In this document: positions 10,188 to 22,100 of the stretch, one piece after another
Layout of the letters: each line of letters begins with the position of its first letter
Numbering within the stretch: position 1 is the stretch's first letter
Assembly: GCA_015146655.1 (NCBI GenBank)
Contig: VKHL01000154.1
Coordinates: 1 to 64,000 of the forward strand
Direction of reading: 5' to 3'
Source of the DNA: Ochromonas danica
Taxonomy: Eukaryota > Sar > Chrysophyceae > Chromulinales > Chromulinaceae
DNA: 64,000 nt
Notes under the pieces: model-generated
Seen by the model: only the letters and a program-made list of their open reading frames with translations
Told to the model about the DNA's origin: nothing
The model's database searches: none
Position numbers and translations under genes: made by a program

Positions 10188-12164
10188 TCACTTCATCAGA
10201 GGAGTTTTAGGTGAAGGAGAGGCCTTGGAGGAAATTGATGCCAAAAGTCTCTTTGTCTCTTCTTCCTGTTCGTTAACTTGTTCTATTCGACAAACAAGAA
10301 ACCATAAGTGCACCAGTTATCAGCACATGAAGGAAGTTTGTTATGGTTGGTCACCTTTCAAAAGTCGATTGAGTTGTGTTTGACAAGCAAGAAGAGATTC
10401 ATTCACATGGTTCATCTGCTGAGCGAGTGAGGATACTTGATTTTGTAATGACAAAATCTGATCCAACCGAGAACTGTCACTCGAAGAAAACTCGCACACA
10501 GGAGATGCACTGCGCGATAATAATGGTCCAAGTCTCGAACCAGCAGAGAACGGCAAACATGATGGCTGTGAGATAGCTGCTCGTGATGACTTTTGGTTAT
10601 GCAAAAGCAGCTGCTCTCGAATTAGCTCTTCCACAGGACCTTTCTCCGTCTCATCAACTGAACTATAAGCGGAATTGATTTCCTTGAGGAGGGGAGAAAT
10701 GACCCGTTGTTGTCGCCATCTTCCACGAAGGGTAGAATCAGCGACCCAACCATCCGGTAGTTTGAGCCACTGCACTCCTTCTGCTTGAACCTGCAAAGTA
10801 ACCATCAACACCGTGCCCTTCGAAAGCGGCCTTAAAGCAGGACTTCTGCTGGAAGGGTCTTTGTGAACGAAGGCTTCTCCATCTCGCAGCACAATAAAGG
10901 CTTTAGCTGGCTGGGATGTAGTCTCTTCTGCGTCACCAAAGAATGCTCTTGTGGAGGGTGTAGATGGCGCAACAGGCTGAGAAGGCTCAGTACGAGAGTG
11001 CAAAGGGCCTCTCTCCAATGCATCATGCTGGCGGGCTTGTTGTGGGACTGGAGGAGGAGGGACATCGAGTGGTGGCACCGCAGCAGGTACTTGAGGAGGT
11101 TGCTGTTGGGGTTGCTCTAACGGCACAACGATTTCTGGACGAGGCAGAATATCCTGCTGTTGTGGAGTAGTGGGAATTTCTGCACGACAAAGAGGACATG
11201 TTTGCTGATGCTGCAACCAAAGGCGTAGGCAGTCTAAATGAAAGACATGACCACAGGGAAGCTTCTTTCCACGATCCATCTCCTCTCGACAAACGAGACA
11301 ATGACCAGCATTTGCCACTTCCTCAGCAGTAGCATCAGGAAAGCGATTGTCGAGATTTCTGGATAGTTTCAGATATTTGATAAATCCAACGAACTTTCTC
11401 TGGAAGGAAAAGAAAGTACTCCAAAGGTCACGAATAAGATGGAATGGCAAACCATAATTCAGCCAAACCAAGCCAAAGAAGGCGACATAAGTCATCAATT
11501 TGATAACATCACAAAGCATGTCAACAAGCATAATTAACAATCCTCGAGATTGTAGTCCATTAACCATCCAATTATCCACTAATTGAATAACAAAGCGTAT
11601 AGTAAGATTGAATGCATAGACTAGTAATAAGCCAAATTCAAATCCAAATAAGATCAGAACACTTTTCCCATTTTCCATAATGCGACTGACAGCAAAGGCC
11701 ACCCCCAGTGCGTCCACCAGAAGAAGATTGGCTAGCAGTGCTCCCATACGAACTTGAGTAAAAGTAGGCACAGGTGCTATTTGTTCCATATATTCCAATC
11801 TATACTTGGATAACTTATGCAGCAACTTAAAGAGGATAACCGCCCCAAAAAGAGCTGTGTTAACAGGAGTTAGTTCATTGCGGAAGATGGTCAATGCTAA
11901 GGCAGTCTCAACCACAGAATATTTGGCTTTTTCAATTAGCACCTCAACTTCAGTATCTCTTAATGAACCAAAATAAATAGCTTTGACAATACGTGCGATG
12001 ACCAAGCCAAAAGCAATTACTAAATTGCTTGTGATAACAAAAGCAATTTTCGATGAGACAAGGTAGAGAACTGTAGGATAAAATTGCTTCCTTGTATAAT
12101 AAGCATAATAGACCATGAAAATCATGGCTAAAATACTAAAGAAGACATAGGAAGAGAATCTCAT
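10188..12164 (-). CDS. HRD1: HRD1/synoviolin-type ER RING ubiquitin ligase (2 exons)
   Basis: Membrane E3 of ER-associated degradation. Exons 10355-12164 and 10188-10282 flank a 72-nt phase-1 intron. Without the splice the frame stops after LLKGDQP; with it the helical tail continues to PLMK, for 634 residues. Residues 1-240 hold six or more membrane segments beginning MRFSSYVFFSILAMIF, as in HRD1. The RING-H2 spans about 289-326 (CLVC, then CGHVFHLDCLRLWL, then CPLC). A Pro/Gln-rich linker (about 335-400) follows. An SH3b-like segment at about 422-482 reads FIVLRDGEAFVHKDP to WLKLPDGWVADS and is unusual for the family. The tail is coiled coil. HRD1 ubiquitylates misfolded ER proteins with HRD3/SEL1L and Derlins. 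Confidence 0.92.
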
Positions 12165-12592
12165 CTTTCTTCAAAGAAAGCAATAAATGAAACTCTACAA
12201 CCAGTCCCAGTGAGAGAGGATGAATGCAGACTGCGACTTTTAACTTCAAAAAGTGAAGTTAATAAAAGCGGAATTTGGGAATTAGGGCGGGTTGTGGTGA
12301 GGGGGATAATCGGAAAATTTGCTCACGTTGTGAATGTGTGAGATATGAAAGCAAACTACAATAATGACCCACAATAAAGGATCAATAAACCCTATCCGAA
12401 TTTGATGGATAGCAGAAAGAGACAGGTTTTGGCTCATAATGCAGCAATTAACTATACAAAAGATACATTACAGGCTATAGTTACTCTTTCTTATTCTTCG
12501 TGTTCTTCTCCACTCTGTACACAAGAAACAAAAGAAGAAACAATATGTTTGAGGCATGGGTAAAACTTTGCAGAAAACAAACAAGCCAACGC
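12165..12592. other. Intergenic / promoter of HRD1 gene
   Basis: AT-rich spacer. It contains an imperfect inverted repeat around 12242-12265 (AACTTCA, AAAAG, TGAAGTT) about 80 nt upstream of the HRD1 start. No gene is supported. Confidence 0.4.
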
Positions 12593-13543
12593 TTACTCTT
12601 CCAACAACTTCAATTCTTTAATATCTTTCTCAATGTCATCCTTCAAGCGAAGTTCTTCCTTGGATCTTTGAAATCCATCCTTGATGTTTTGGATGTTTCT
12701 CTTGAACTCTCTAATGCCCAACAAGCTTCCTGGTTCCTGTACATTCATAACACAGGGAAAAGAACCATTGTTAAACCAAACATCAAACCCAATACATGCA
12801 AAGAGAAGCATCACCTCGTCCCAGGAAGAGGATAAAATACCATAGCTAATACCCAACAAAGCAATGATAAAAGGTGCTTGCGAGAACGTGCCCATGACCA
12901 CAGGCGGTATGGTGATATCATATTGTTTGGAAGCAAAGTAGCCAGCTACAAACAAACCCAGTCCTCCAAAGACAGGAACACCAAAGAAAAACGCAATTCT
13001 CTTAATCATTCGATCTGCAACATATTCAGGAAGAGTTCCTCCACCAGGCTCGGATAGAATCATTTGTTCTTCTTCACGCAGAATATCAATTCTACCCTGT
13101 ATAGACTGTTCCTTTCGAAAGCGACGATCAACATACATCTTACTTCGAACAATCATTTCTTCTTCAGTTAGTTCTTTTGCTTCTTCTACAGCCTGTGGCT
13201 CACCCTCTGGTAACTTGAAGGGATGCTTCTTGATGGTGGGGTGACTTGCTATCTCCATGGGAATGGCTTCATCTGACAGAAAACCATTATCTGCTATATT
13301 TGCTATTTCAGGAGGAAGTTGAGTTTTGTCAGAGTAGTTGGGAAGCTGTGTGGCAGAGTGGGTTGCTTCAGGTTTCTTGGCGAATCCTTTGCCTCCACCA
13401 CTCCCCTTCAATTCCTCTTTCTCATGAGAGAACAGCCTGGGCAAGCCAGAGTATGTCGATTTCCTTTGGAATAGGAAATAAGAATTGGCATAGAGAATGA
13501 AAAGGGAAAGGATAAGGCAGCGATATATCCGAGCTTCAACCAT
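12593..13543 (-). CDS. PAM68: PAM68-type photosystem II assembly protein (2 exons)
   Basis: The frame is open over 316 codons. A 78-nt intron (12737-12814) without a stop is probably removed, which restores SSWDE-EPGSLLGIREFKRN, the family C-terminus, and leaves 290 residues. Before the core are a signal peptide (about 1-18, LILSLFILYANSYF) and a basic transit-like region, as expected for a complex plastid. The conserved core is two membrane helices: RMIKRIAFFFGVPVFGGLGL, and a second ending IALLGISYGILSSSWD. PAM68 in plants and cyanobacteria helps early photosystem II assembly, including CP43/CP47 insertion, and sits in the thylakoid membrane. I infer the same role here. Confidence 0.85.
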   Translation of the reverse strand: MVEARIYRCLILSLFILYANSYFLFQRKSTYSGLPRLFSHEKEELKGSGGGKGFAKKPEATHSATQLPNYSDKTQLPPEIANIADNGFLSDEAIPMEIASHPTIKKHPFKLPEGEPQAVEEAKELTEEEMIVRSKMYVDRRFRKEQSIQGRIDILREEEQMILSEPGGGTLPEYVADRMIKRIAFFFGVPVFGGLGLFVAGYFASKQYDITIPPVVMGTFSQAPFIIALLGISYGILSSSWDEVMLLFACIGFDVWFNNGSFPCVMNVQEPGSLLGIREFKRNIQNIKDGFQRSKEELRLKDDIEKDIKELKLLEE

Positions 13544-13832
13544 CTTTCTTCATGGCATCAAGAGCAACAAACAGCAAGCAGCAGAGAACACAAACCACAC
13601 AAAACAGCACACAAAACCCGGAAAACACAAGTTGTCGTGTGGCCATTATTATTCCAATGCGTGGGAGGGGGAGAAGCGAAATGAAACACTGAATGATTAC
13701 AAAAGATAATTTACTTATTGCCTGGTTTATCGCCGATTACACAAAGTTCTCAAAACTATTTTCGCTCTTAAATCATGCAAAGTGAGCAAAACGTTCTATT
13801 ATAGTAGGTGTCTAGAGAGGGTTGAATTGGAA

Positions 13833-14737
13833 TTAGTACAGAGGGCATTGGACTTTGTAGAACTCAGGCTCTTCTTGGATGCGGAACTTATCCACATCGC
13901 CGGTGACTGAGATAATCAAGCTCTTGTAGGTGTGATATCTCTTGTTCCAAACAGGCAAAAGGCCAACACGGACAAAATTAGGGAGGGTGAACAAGAAACG
14001 ATCCTGCAAGGCAGCACCGGTCCATGCCTTCTCGAAGGCAAGAAGAGGATATCCACGAAGCTGATAGCCTGCAGCGTTCAAAATAGAAGCCAGGTAGACC
14101 TGATAATCCTTGTTCTGAAGACCCTTGAAAACCACCTTGGAAGTGACCTTGTCCAGCGTACTCTGTTCGCATGCATCATTCATTCACTAGTAAAAAACAC
14201 GTTACAAAACAGCATCAAGTGGTACGTGCTTACCTGGCCGAACTTTTGGTAAACAGCAGGCCAAGCACCTTCCTCCTTGGCAAAGAGGTCGAGAGCGGTG
14301 GCAGCCCAGCGATCGAAGTCACCACTTAACTCTCGTGCGAGAAGAGAAGCTTCGTAGAGATGGTTGCCCTTGACCAACTTGATAGTCTCATCAACCTTCT
14401 CAGTGACAGGCTGAAGTCCGGAGAGAACAGCAGCATGCTGAGCTGCAGCCTCCTCAGGCAGGATGGCACCAAGATCGAGGTAAAAGGGGTAGACGATAGT
14501 ATCCTGGATCTCATAGTGCAGCTTCAACACAGGGATGAAAAATCTCACCAGCCATCTGTTGAAAACAAAGACCTTCCAAGGATGGACAGTAATGTCAAAA
14601 TTTCTCAAAGCTTCTTGAGCATGATCAATCTCTCTTCTCAAAGCTTCATGAGAATAGAGAAGCTCAGCATCATAAAATGGATAAATACCATTGTCAACAG
14701 AGTTAATTACTCTAGAAGTTAAGTTAAATTCAGGCAT
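13833..14737 (-). CDS. Hemerythrin-like (HHE) domain protein (2 exons)
   Basis: Exons 14234-14737 and 13833-14162 flank a 71-nt phase-0 intron and give 277 residues. An earlier acceptor (TTTACTAG) would give an immediate stop, so the GCGAACAG acceptor was chosen. A helical bundle with spaced metal-type ligands is visible in the first half: SHEALRREID (about 30), then LKLHYEIQDTIVYPFY (about 70-85), then a late KEEGAWPAVY helix. This resembles hemerythrin HHE repeats, which bind a di-iron or other metal centre. The C-terminal 110 residues (for example GYPLLAFEKAWTGAALQDR) are unfamiliar. No leader is evident from MPEFNLT. The frame remains open upstream to 15007, but that region is GC-rich and not protein-like. 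Family call is moderate; function unknown. Confidence 0.6.
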
Positions 14738-15153
14738 CTTAGAACGAGTAATAATTTGGCAGTTGATGTTGCGTTGGTTGACTAGTGGATGATGAAGTTG
14801 CCTCACAACGACCGCTTCTTCGCTGACTTGATGAAGGAAGGCTTCCTGGTGCGCCCACACAGACAGACAGCAGACCACAGCAGAGCAGCCAGCACCTACC
14901 CCTCTCCTGAGGGAGTGGCAGGACGGGGGCAAGGCGCAACGAATCTCAAAGGGCAACTTGTTAGCCACGCAGACATGACACTGGAAGTGTTTTGTGTTAT
15001 TCTCCATCGAAAAACGGACTTGTTGGTTCTAAGAAACCATCAAAGAAAACGGATTTATCAAGTGAAAGAAACAGTCTTCTTCCATGGAACGACCAACGTG
15101 AGCATGTGGATTGAAAGGCGATAATTGATATCATAAAGATTGAAATATTTCAA
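14738..15153. other. Divergent promoter region, HHE gene / NELF-C/D gene
   Basis: A spacer between divergent genes. The part from about 14800 to 14960 is clearly richer in G+C than its surroundings. Open frames run through it on both strands but show no domain. No RNA gene seen. Confidence 0.4.
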
Positions 15154-18101
15154 ATGCAAAGTGATGAACTTTCTCTTGAAGAAAAGAAATCTATTGAAGA
15201 TGAAGTTAATAAAGCCTTGAAATCAACAACATGGAGGAAAGCTGTTGATCCACGATCGAATAAGGCCTATTATTACAATCGACAAACCAAACAAACTCAA
15301 TGGAATCCACCTAATGAAATAGTTGAATTAGAAAGCAAGTTAAAGGCTGAGATCTTGAGCAAAAGAGAGCCTAAAGCAGCGGGCGCACCCAAAGAGGAGA
15401 TTTTGCACACAGCAGATCATCATCTCCCTAACGCTCGTAATGGAGGTGATAATAATAATAGTAGTGATCCACTATCTGGAAAAGTTAACATGGAGAGTAC
15501 GAGTGAAAAAGAGAAAGGTTATGAGTCAGATGATAGCAATCGAACAGAACCATTTCCTGATAACGTAGCAACAGCAGCATCATCTTCGTCATCGACCAAT
15601 AGTCACAACCAACAGCAGGCTAAGGCTATGGATGTGGATGTGGAGGAGAGTGCAACAACTTCTGCTACATCAGCTGCTACTGATAAGCAAGAAGGAAATG
15701 CTGAAGAAGAACTCCGTCTTAATGAAACGCTCTCTTCAAAGGATTCCATCCTTGATCGTGACGCCATCACTAATTCTCAGAAACTAATTCGCATTTACAA
15801 GAAGAGTCCAGCTTTTATTGTGGAGAAGCTATCAGGATCGTATTGTGGCTATCCTCAAATGTGTCGTATTATGCTGGATGTCTTATCATTTGCTCAGGCC
15901 TTGGAAGGTAGTTCTCAGCGACCTGGTGTCTCTTCTTCCTCTTCAGCTGCCTCCACTACCGCAGCAGAGATGGTGGTAGATGGATCCAACTTTCCTCAAT
16001 CAGATGCTGAGCAGATTATTCTAGACCATTACTCTGGAATGATACAGCAGAGGTTTAATAAGCGTCAAGCGGATGAGATCTTGCTTCAGTATGATCATGT
16101 ACCCACGTGGATTAAAGGGATGATGAATAGCGAGAGACTGCGCAAGTTACTCACTGACTTGACTCAACAGCATCGAGACTCCTCTTTCCTTCGCTTCTGC
16201 TCCAAGGAAATGAGTGTTCTGGGATATGGTAACAAGCACTCACCGTTGGTTATAGCTGCTGACTTCGAGGGAGTGGGTCGCTTCTACATATTACTGACTG
16301 AGATCGTGTTGAAAAGTTTAGCAGGTGAGGAAAGTGCTGCGTGGGCTGCAGTGGATGAATTAGCTATCCTTGTGCGTCCTGATAAAGAGTTGCTGAACTT
16401 GTTAAAGTTTGAGTGCCAACGCCTGCGAGAGGTGATCTTTGAACGCGATCCTGCACTCAAGGTAGACAATTCTCTTGACGGTCCAGAGGCTAAACGAGCA
16501 AGGGTAGAATCTCCATCACAACCGAGCTCTTCTTCGCAGTCTAGTCATCTCCAAGCAGTATTGAATTCATTGGATAGACTGGAGTCGGCCAGTAAGAAGC
16601 ATGTCTCGATCAGCAGGCGTCCGCTGGATACCACCTCGCTCAGCAAGAGACTACAAGAAGATAGCCTGCTTCAGAGCTTGGTGACTGTGACAGAGACAGA
16701 GGATTGCTCAGAGGAAGATTTGAAGATGTTCAGCCGCTCTCTTGGCTGTGAGGAAGATTCGCTCAATTGGCAGTGTATAAGGCATTATTGGAGTTCTCCG
16801 CACCTCACCTATGTTCTCTTGGATCTTTATTTGAAAGGTCAAAGTGGTATATTGGCAGTGATAGCAAGAGCGGTGATGATTTCTGATCTCTTGCCTCAGT
16901 TTTTGGATGGTCTCTGTTCCTTGTCAATCTTCCCCAAATCACGCAAAGAAGCTCAAGATGCCTTAGAAGGCGTCTATGAGTTTTGTCACTGGCGAGAAAC
17001 AGTCATTGAAGATGTAATTCAGCGGTTACCATCTCTTCAAAATGTGTGCAAGGATCTTTCTAAAATGGTTGGGAGTGTCTCGCTTTGTTCTGTTTTTGCA
17101 TGTCTCTTACCTGTCTTTGGTCTGTAATGTCTGTTAGGTCTATGGTACGATTGATCGACAGAAGATCCAAGATCTCTTGCAACTTGTTGGCAGTCGGAGA
17201 GTATTTGCACAGGGGTTTCTTCGATGGCTTCATTTTTATTATTCTGTAGAGAATCATAATGGAAAAGCAGAGGATCAGAGCATTAGTGATGGGACGGTCA
17301 TCAGTTTTTGGGCACAGGCTTTGAAAGTCATCGTGGAGAAGTTTCCGTTGTTTGGATCGGATGTTGCCAAGTGTGTTGAGGTAGGGCCTTTTGTGTTGCT
17401 GTGCTGCGTAACAAGCCGCATCTGATGGTCTGATGGTGATTAGATGCTGCTTGGCGTATTGGCTTCTGCGGCAGAGAGTGACGATTTGGCCATGCAATCG
17501 GCGAGATTGTTTAATGTAAGAACTTTGTCTGTCCTTTAGAGATGAACACAATTAAGATGTGACTTGTTTTATCAAACAGAACGCATCAGCGAAGAAAGAG
17601 TTGTTAGCGGTCCTCATCGATGTGCTACATGGCGGCTTTGTGGTAGAGGAGACTTGTCGCTATTTGATGGCCAACGTCGACTCCTTTGACGCTGTAAGTT
17701 GTCGTAACTTGGTCTTCTTCGAGTGTGTGTACTTACTGTAGTTGTGTTGTGTGGAATCAGGTGGGAACGAGACAAGTGTTCTACCAGTTCCTCGTAGATA
17801 TGAAGCCTGCATTGTGGCTCACACACTTTGCGATCTTCCTGGAGCTTCTTTCTCTTCCCAGGTGAGTCTCTCAATGAGTGCATTATGGTTGTTTACTATT
17901 AGAGGGAAGGAAGCTGATCAAATCAATCCTTTGCTTGGCGTGTATAGTGTTATGAAGGCAGTGACCAATGTTCATTTCAACAAGGAAGGGATTGAGAACT
18001 TACGGCGACTGGTAGCCGCAACAGACGACTCTGTACATGTTCCCGCTAATGCTGTAAGGCAATGGGCTGATCTGAAGAAAATGCTAAATGATTTACCCTA
18101 A
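15154..18101 (+). CDS. NELF-C/D (TH1-like) homologue with N-terminal WW domain (6 exons)
   Basis: Exons 15154-17067, 17138-17380, 17444-17515, 17580-17693, 17761-17861 and 17903-18101 join in frame to 880 residues. A WW domain spans about residues 26-53 (W27 and W50, with AYYYNRQTKQTQW). A long acidic, Ser-rich linker follows to about residue 200. From there to the end the protein resembles metazoan NELF-C/D: VEKLSGSYCGYPQM, then YDHVPTWIKGMMNSERLRKLL, and later helical repeats through QGFLRWLHFYY and KPALWLTHF. NELF-C/D is a core subunit of the negative elongation factor that holds paused RNA polymerase II. A WW domain binds Pro-rich or phosphorylated tails, such as the polymerase CTD. The first donor (GTTGGG) is weak. 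The NELF match is by eye. Confidence 0.7.
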
Positions 18102-19183
18102 TCTAGTCAAGATCGTGTTCTTCGTGTTCAAAGGGCGAATGTCATGTCTTGTGTTTTAAATGAAACAGTTAAAAGTTAAGAAGCTGCTGGATTATCAGTT
18201 GGTTCAGCTAGATTAGGCCAATCACACTATGAGATCAAAATGAAAAACGGTTCAAAGTTCCAAATCTGGAAAAGAGTGTCTAGTCCACCATCGCCATTCT
18301 GTCGGATCCGAAGTACTATTGGTGCCAGCTGGTGTTGTCTGTGTTCGACTGTGATGACAATGTCAATTACTGCGTCTGGGAGGTGATTGGAACTTGTCAT
18401 CAGAGCACAGAGGAGATCAGAACCCTCTCATCGCGCTGAAGCAGACGGAGGCTCACCCGCCATTGATTTCTTCGATAACGACGTAGACGATATCCTTCTA
18501 TCACCCGCAGTGATTGAAGGAAGGTTCTGTGGGGGAATTATTTTCATTGGATTGGTGCAATATCACAATGGAATGGGCCAGGGACTTAGGTTGTTATCAA
18601 CTGTGAGGCTGTCTTAACACAAGGTAGACCATTAGTTCTTCATCTCTCACTTCACCTGCTGTTTTATCATCACCTCTCACTTCATCTGACATCATCGCTG
18701 TTTGTCTCGTTGAAACCAACCCGCTCTTGCACTGTACCTTGCGCGGGAGGCAGTTGCTAACAATATTGTGCTTTGCGCGGGGAATGTCAAGTAACTGTTG
18801 GTGTGTGGTGTGGTGTTCGTGTTTGTTTCATTCCATTTCATTCATCTTCTCTGCTTTCAGTATTCTAGAGACTGAAATTTGACTTCCCATTGGATGCGAT
18901 CTTTCAGTTGCTGGGATATCCTCTGAGAAGTTCTTATCCACCAATACGATCACATTCCTTTGCATTCCTAAGGGATTCAATCACTACCACCTTGACCAAG
19001 AGAGAGAGAGAGAATCAATCCTCCCTACTACTACTACAGCACTATCCCACACACCAATTCCTTCCCTCGCTTTTTCTTATCCTATCTTTTCTTCTTTAGC
19101 ATCAACCCTCTTCTTCATATAAAAAAGAAGAAGTAGAAGTCTTGTGTGGTATTGATTCAATTTTTCTTGAATAATTAGTTAGG
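18102..19183. other. Long intergenic region upstream of HAT-repeat gene
   Basis: About 1.1 kb without a supported gene. It has two copies of TTGCGCGGG (18739-18747 and 18773-18781), an imperfect repeat of CTCTCACTTCA near 18640-18690, and a GA-rich microsatellite near 19000-19012. A 76-codon frame at 18387-18617 lacks support. This is likely the promoter and 5' leader of the gene starting at 19184. Confidence 0.45.
18739..18781 (+). promoter_or_regulatory. Pair of TTGCGCGGG motifs (E2F-like)
   Basis: Two identical 9-mers at 18739-18747 and 18773-18781, spaced 34 nt, sit about 400 nt upstream of the HAT-repeat gene. They resemble E2F/DP sites (TTTSGCGC) that drive S-phase genes. The functional reading is inference. 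Confidence 0.3.
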
Positions 19184-22100
19184 ATGAGTTATCCCTTGAG
19201 ATCATCTGTACAGACAACAACTTTCACAAAAGATAATGAACAAAAAAACAATATGAATGTCTACTATCCCGCAGCCAAGCCAGCAGCTCCATCAACAAGA
19301 TTTGATGAAAATATTGACTCTGAAATTAGAGCCATCTTTTCTACTCATTGTACCACCACAGAAAATGATGTTTTAAGGAATGCATTCTCTCGTACTCCTG
19401 GACCCAAGAAAGAAATTGCTCCTACTAGAGCAGTTTGGGACCAGCAGGCATTCCTTCAAAATCTTCAATTTGGGCAATCAGGCTCGCAAAGTCCAGACCT
19501 TAATAGCATCATACGACAAGCCATTGCGTCTCCTAATGTTGAGCGGTTTAATCGCACTGTTGATGACTACCTCAGCTTTTATCCTTCTGGTGGATACGAG
19601 ATGAACATGAACGTGAACGAATCTTCTCCTAGACTGGATGACAGATTCCTGGCGAATGTCTCCCATCAAGCAAAGATTGAAACAACTCTGCATGCTGATC
19701 CTCGATCTGGAGTTTCAAAACTTGGAGCAGTTTTTCATCACAGCGATACTCGTTCCGGAGTAACAAATTTAGGAGCTGCCTTCCGTCAGGCCGACAATCG
19801 ATCAAGAGTGCCTTCTCTGGTCGATAACTCTGCTCTTCTGCCTTCGAAACTTTCCATTGATGTGGAAACGACCAATGTTGTAAGAGCCCAATTTCCCCGT
19901 AGTACATCCAGCAGACAAGCAAGTCGTTATGCTTCGACGGAGAGTGAAGAGTTTGATGCATATGCGGGAAGGGAGTGCGTAGATACATTTTCCCAATCCA
20001 GCGAGCAAGGCTCCAATGAAGGAAACAGCCGCTCCTCTAGTCTCCATTTGCATACAAATCGGTCTGATTTATTTTTTGATGGAGGAGTTGACAATTTCAA
20101 TCGCGAGCAGTTTGTTCCAAAGCCTAGTCCTGATGTAATTACACACCCTGCTAAAGGATCTTCGGGACAGCGGCAAAATTCTCTTCCGTATCCTGTTTTC
20201 AGCGAGCCCATCTATCGGAAGTCACGTGACGATAAGCTCTCACAATCAACTGAGTCCAATTCTATTCACACTCAATTTCTTGCGAGCAGTGGTAATCGGG
20301 CACCCGCGGAAAATGCAGAATCTCCTCGTAGCAAGCAAGCCTTCAAGGAGTTTATGGCTTTCTTCCGAACTAGATGGCAAGCATCGCCTCTAGAAGCTGA
20401 ACTCTATGCTTTAGAAACTGTTGATACTCTTCCTGAGCATGTCCGGTGGCGTGTATTTGTCGAGTTGGCTGAGCTGGCGAAAAAGATGGATGATTCCAGC
20501 AAGGTAATAAATATTATAGTACTGATTCATTTCCTGTTCATTGAGTCTAATTTGTACTTCTAGGCACGGAAGTACTATCGTCTGGCTTGTGAGTATGAAC
20601 GCCAAGCGAGCACTATCTGGCTCGAATGGTCCAAGATGGAAGAAGAAAATGGCTGTCCGGAAGCTGCCCTGCAAGTTCTAATATTAGGCCTTGTTGCATG
20701 TCCTGTGCGCGAGAGTCTACTTCCTCGAATAGTTAAACTTTTTGAGCGGTTGCGAAAGTTTGATGACATTCGAATGATATTGAGTGTTCTGAAGTACGAA
20801 AAGTTAGATCGCACATGGAAGTTGCTTCTGGAAGGTGGTCTTTTCGAAGCTCGTGATGGCAGAAATGAAACCTCTAGACGCATTTTCAAATTTTTGATGA
20901 AGCATGTGCATTGGCACGGTCCTATTTATTATGAAGCATTCCGACTGGAAGAGAGAATAGGATACGAAGAAGTGGCGATTAGTATCGCTGAAACTGGGCT
21001 CTCAGAACTGAAGCATTATGGACCTTTATGGTTTGGCTTAATGCGATTGTTGGAAAGACGTGATGTCCGAGATGAGAGACAGTGGTGGCTACGTGGTTAT
21101 TTACCGTCTCTAGCCACGCTAACTGAAATGTGCCACAATGCAATTTTCAAAATTAGTAAGGAGTTAACTTGGAGAGTTCATTTCGAGCGGTTCCAAGCAG
21201 AAGAAAGAGCTGTTTCTATAGCTGCCAGAGGCTTATATTATGTTACGAACGGTGTTAGTTTGCGATCTTGTCGTGAAGAGTTGGTCGCAAGGTGCCGTCG
21301 AAGTTTGGCTCAAAGTCTTCTATTTTGTCCCACGACCCCCAATAATCTGCGTTGGAGGCTGTTCTTGGTTGGCGCTCGTATGGAAGCTAGTGTAGATAAT
21401 ATTGAAGTGGCGCGCACTTTGTTGAAGCGCGCTTACGATGAAGTACCTGGAAAGGCAAAAGCAACTGTTATTATCGAGTGCAGTCGCTTGGAAGAATTTG
21501 TTGGTAATGTAGATTTGGCTAGGAAGATTCTTTGCTTAGCTAGAGCTGAAATGTGCCATGATTGGAAGGGCTATTTTGAGAGGATTTCTCTGGAAGTGCG
21601 AGCGGGTAAGCTCTCCCAAGCCCTGGTCATTGCCAAGGAAGCTGTCTGTGTCCATCAGGGCACGGGCAGACTATGGGCGTTTTATATTCAGCTTTGTCAC
21701 AAAGTGGAAGCTTGCTTGAATCAGTCGGGCGTTTCGTGTCAAGTTGAGCCTAAGGAGACCCTAATTCGACGAGCCATTGCCGAAGTACCCAAAAGTGGTG
21801 AAGTTTGGTGTGAATTTGGACGCTGCTTACTGAATCCATTCCAAGTGGATCATTTCGATTTAAAGAGTGCAATGAGAGCCTTGAAGTTTGCGATAACATT
21901 CACTCCTCAGTACGGCGATAGTTTTATAGAGTATCTACGTGTTGAAATTCTGTGTGATTTTCTTCTGTCAAAAGTCTGCAATGTGGTGGGACTCAACTTC
22001 AATGCCTTTGGCTGGACTTATGTGATGGCTGACGAGGATTCTGATTTAAATTGTACCGTGCAAGATCCCAGCCTCACTCAGCTTTCTGGCGAAAACGATT

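Noticed and set aside
14738-15007. Upstream extension of the hemerythrin-like protein
   Set aside because: GC-rich and Cys-rich translation with no similarity; MPEFNLT at 14737 is a better start.
18387-18617. 76-codon frame upstream of the HAT gene
   Set aside because: No features and no splice link to neighbours; could be a leader frame only.
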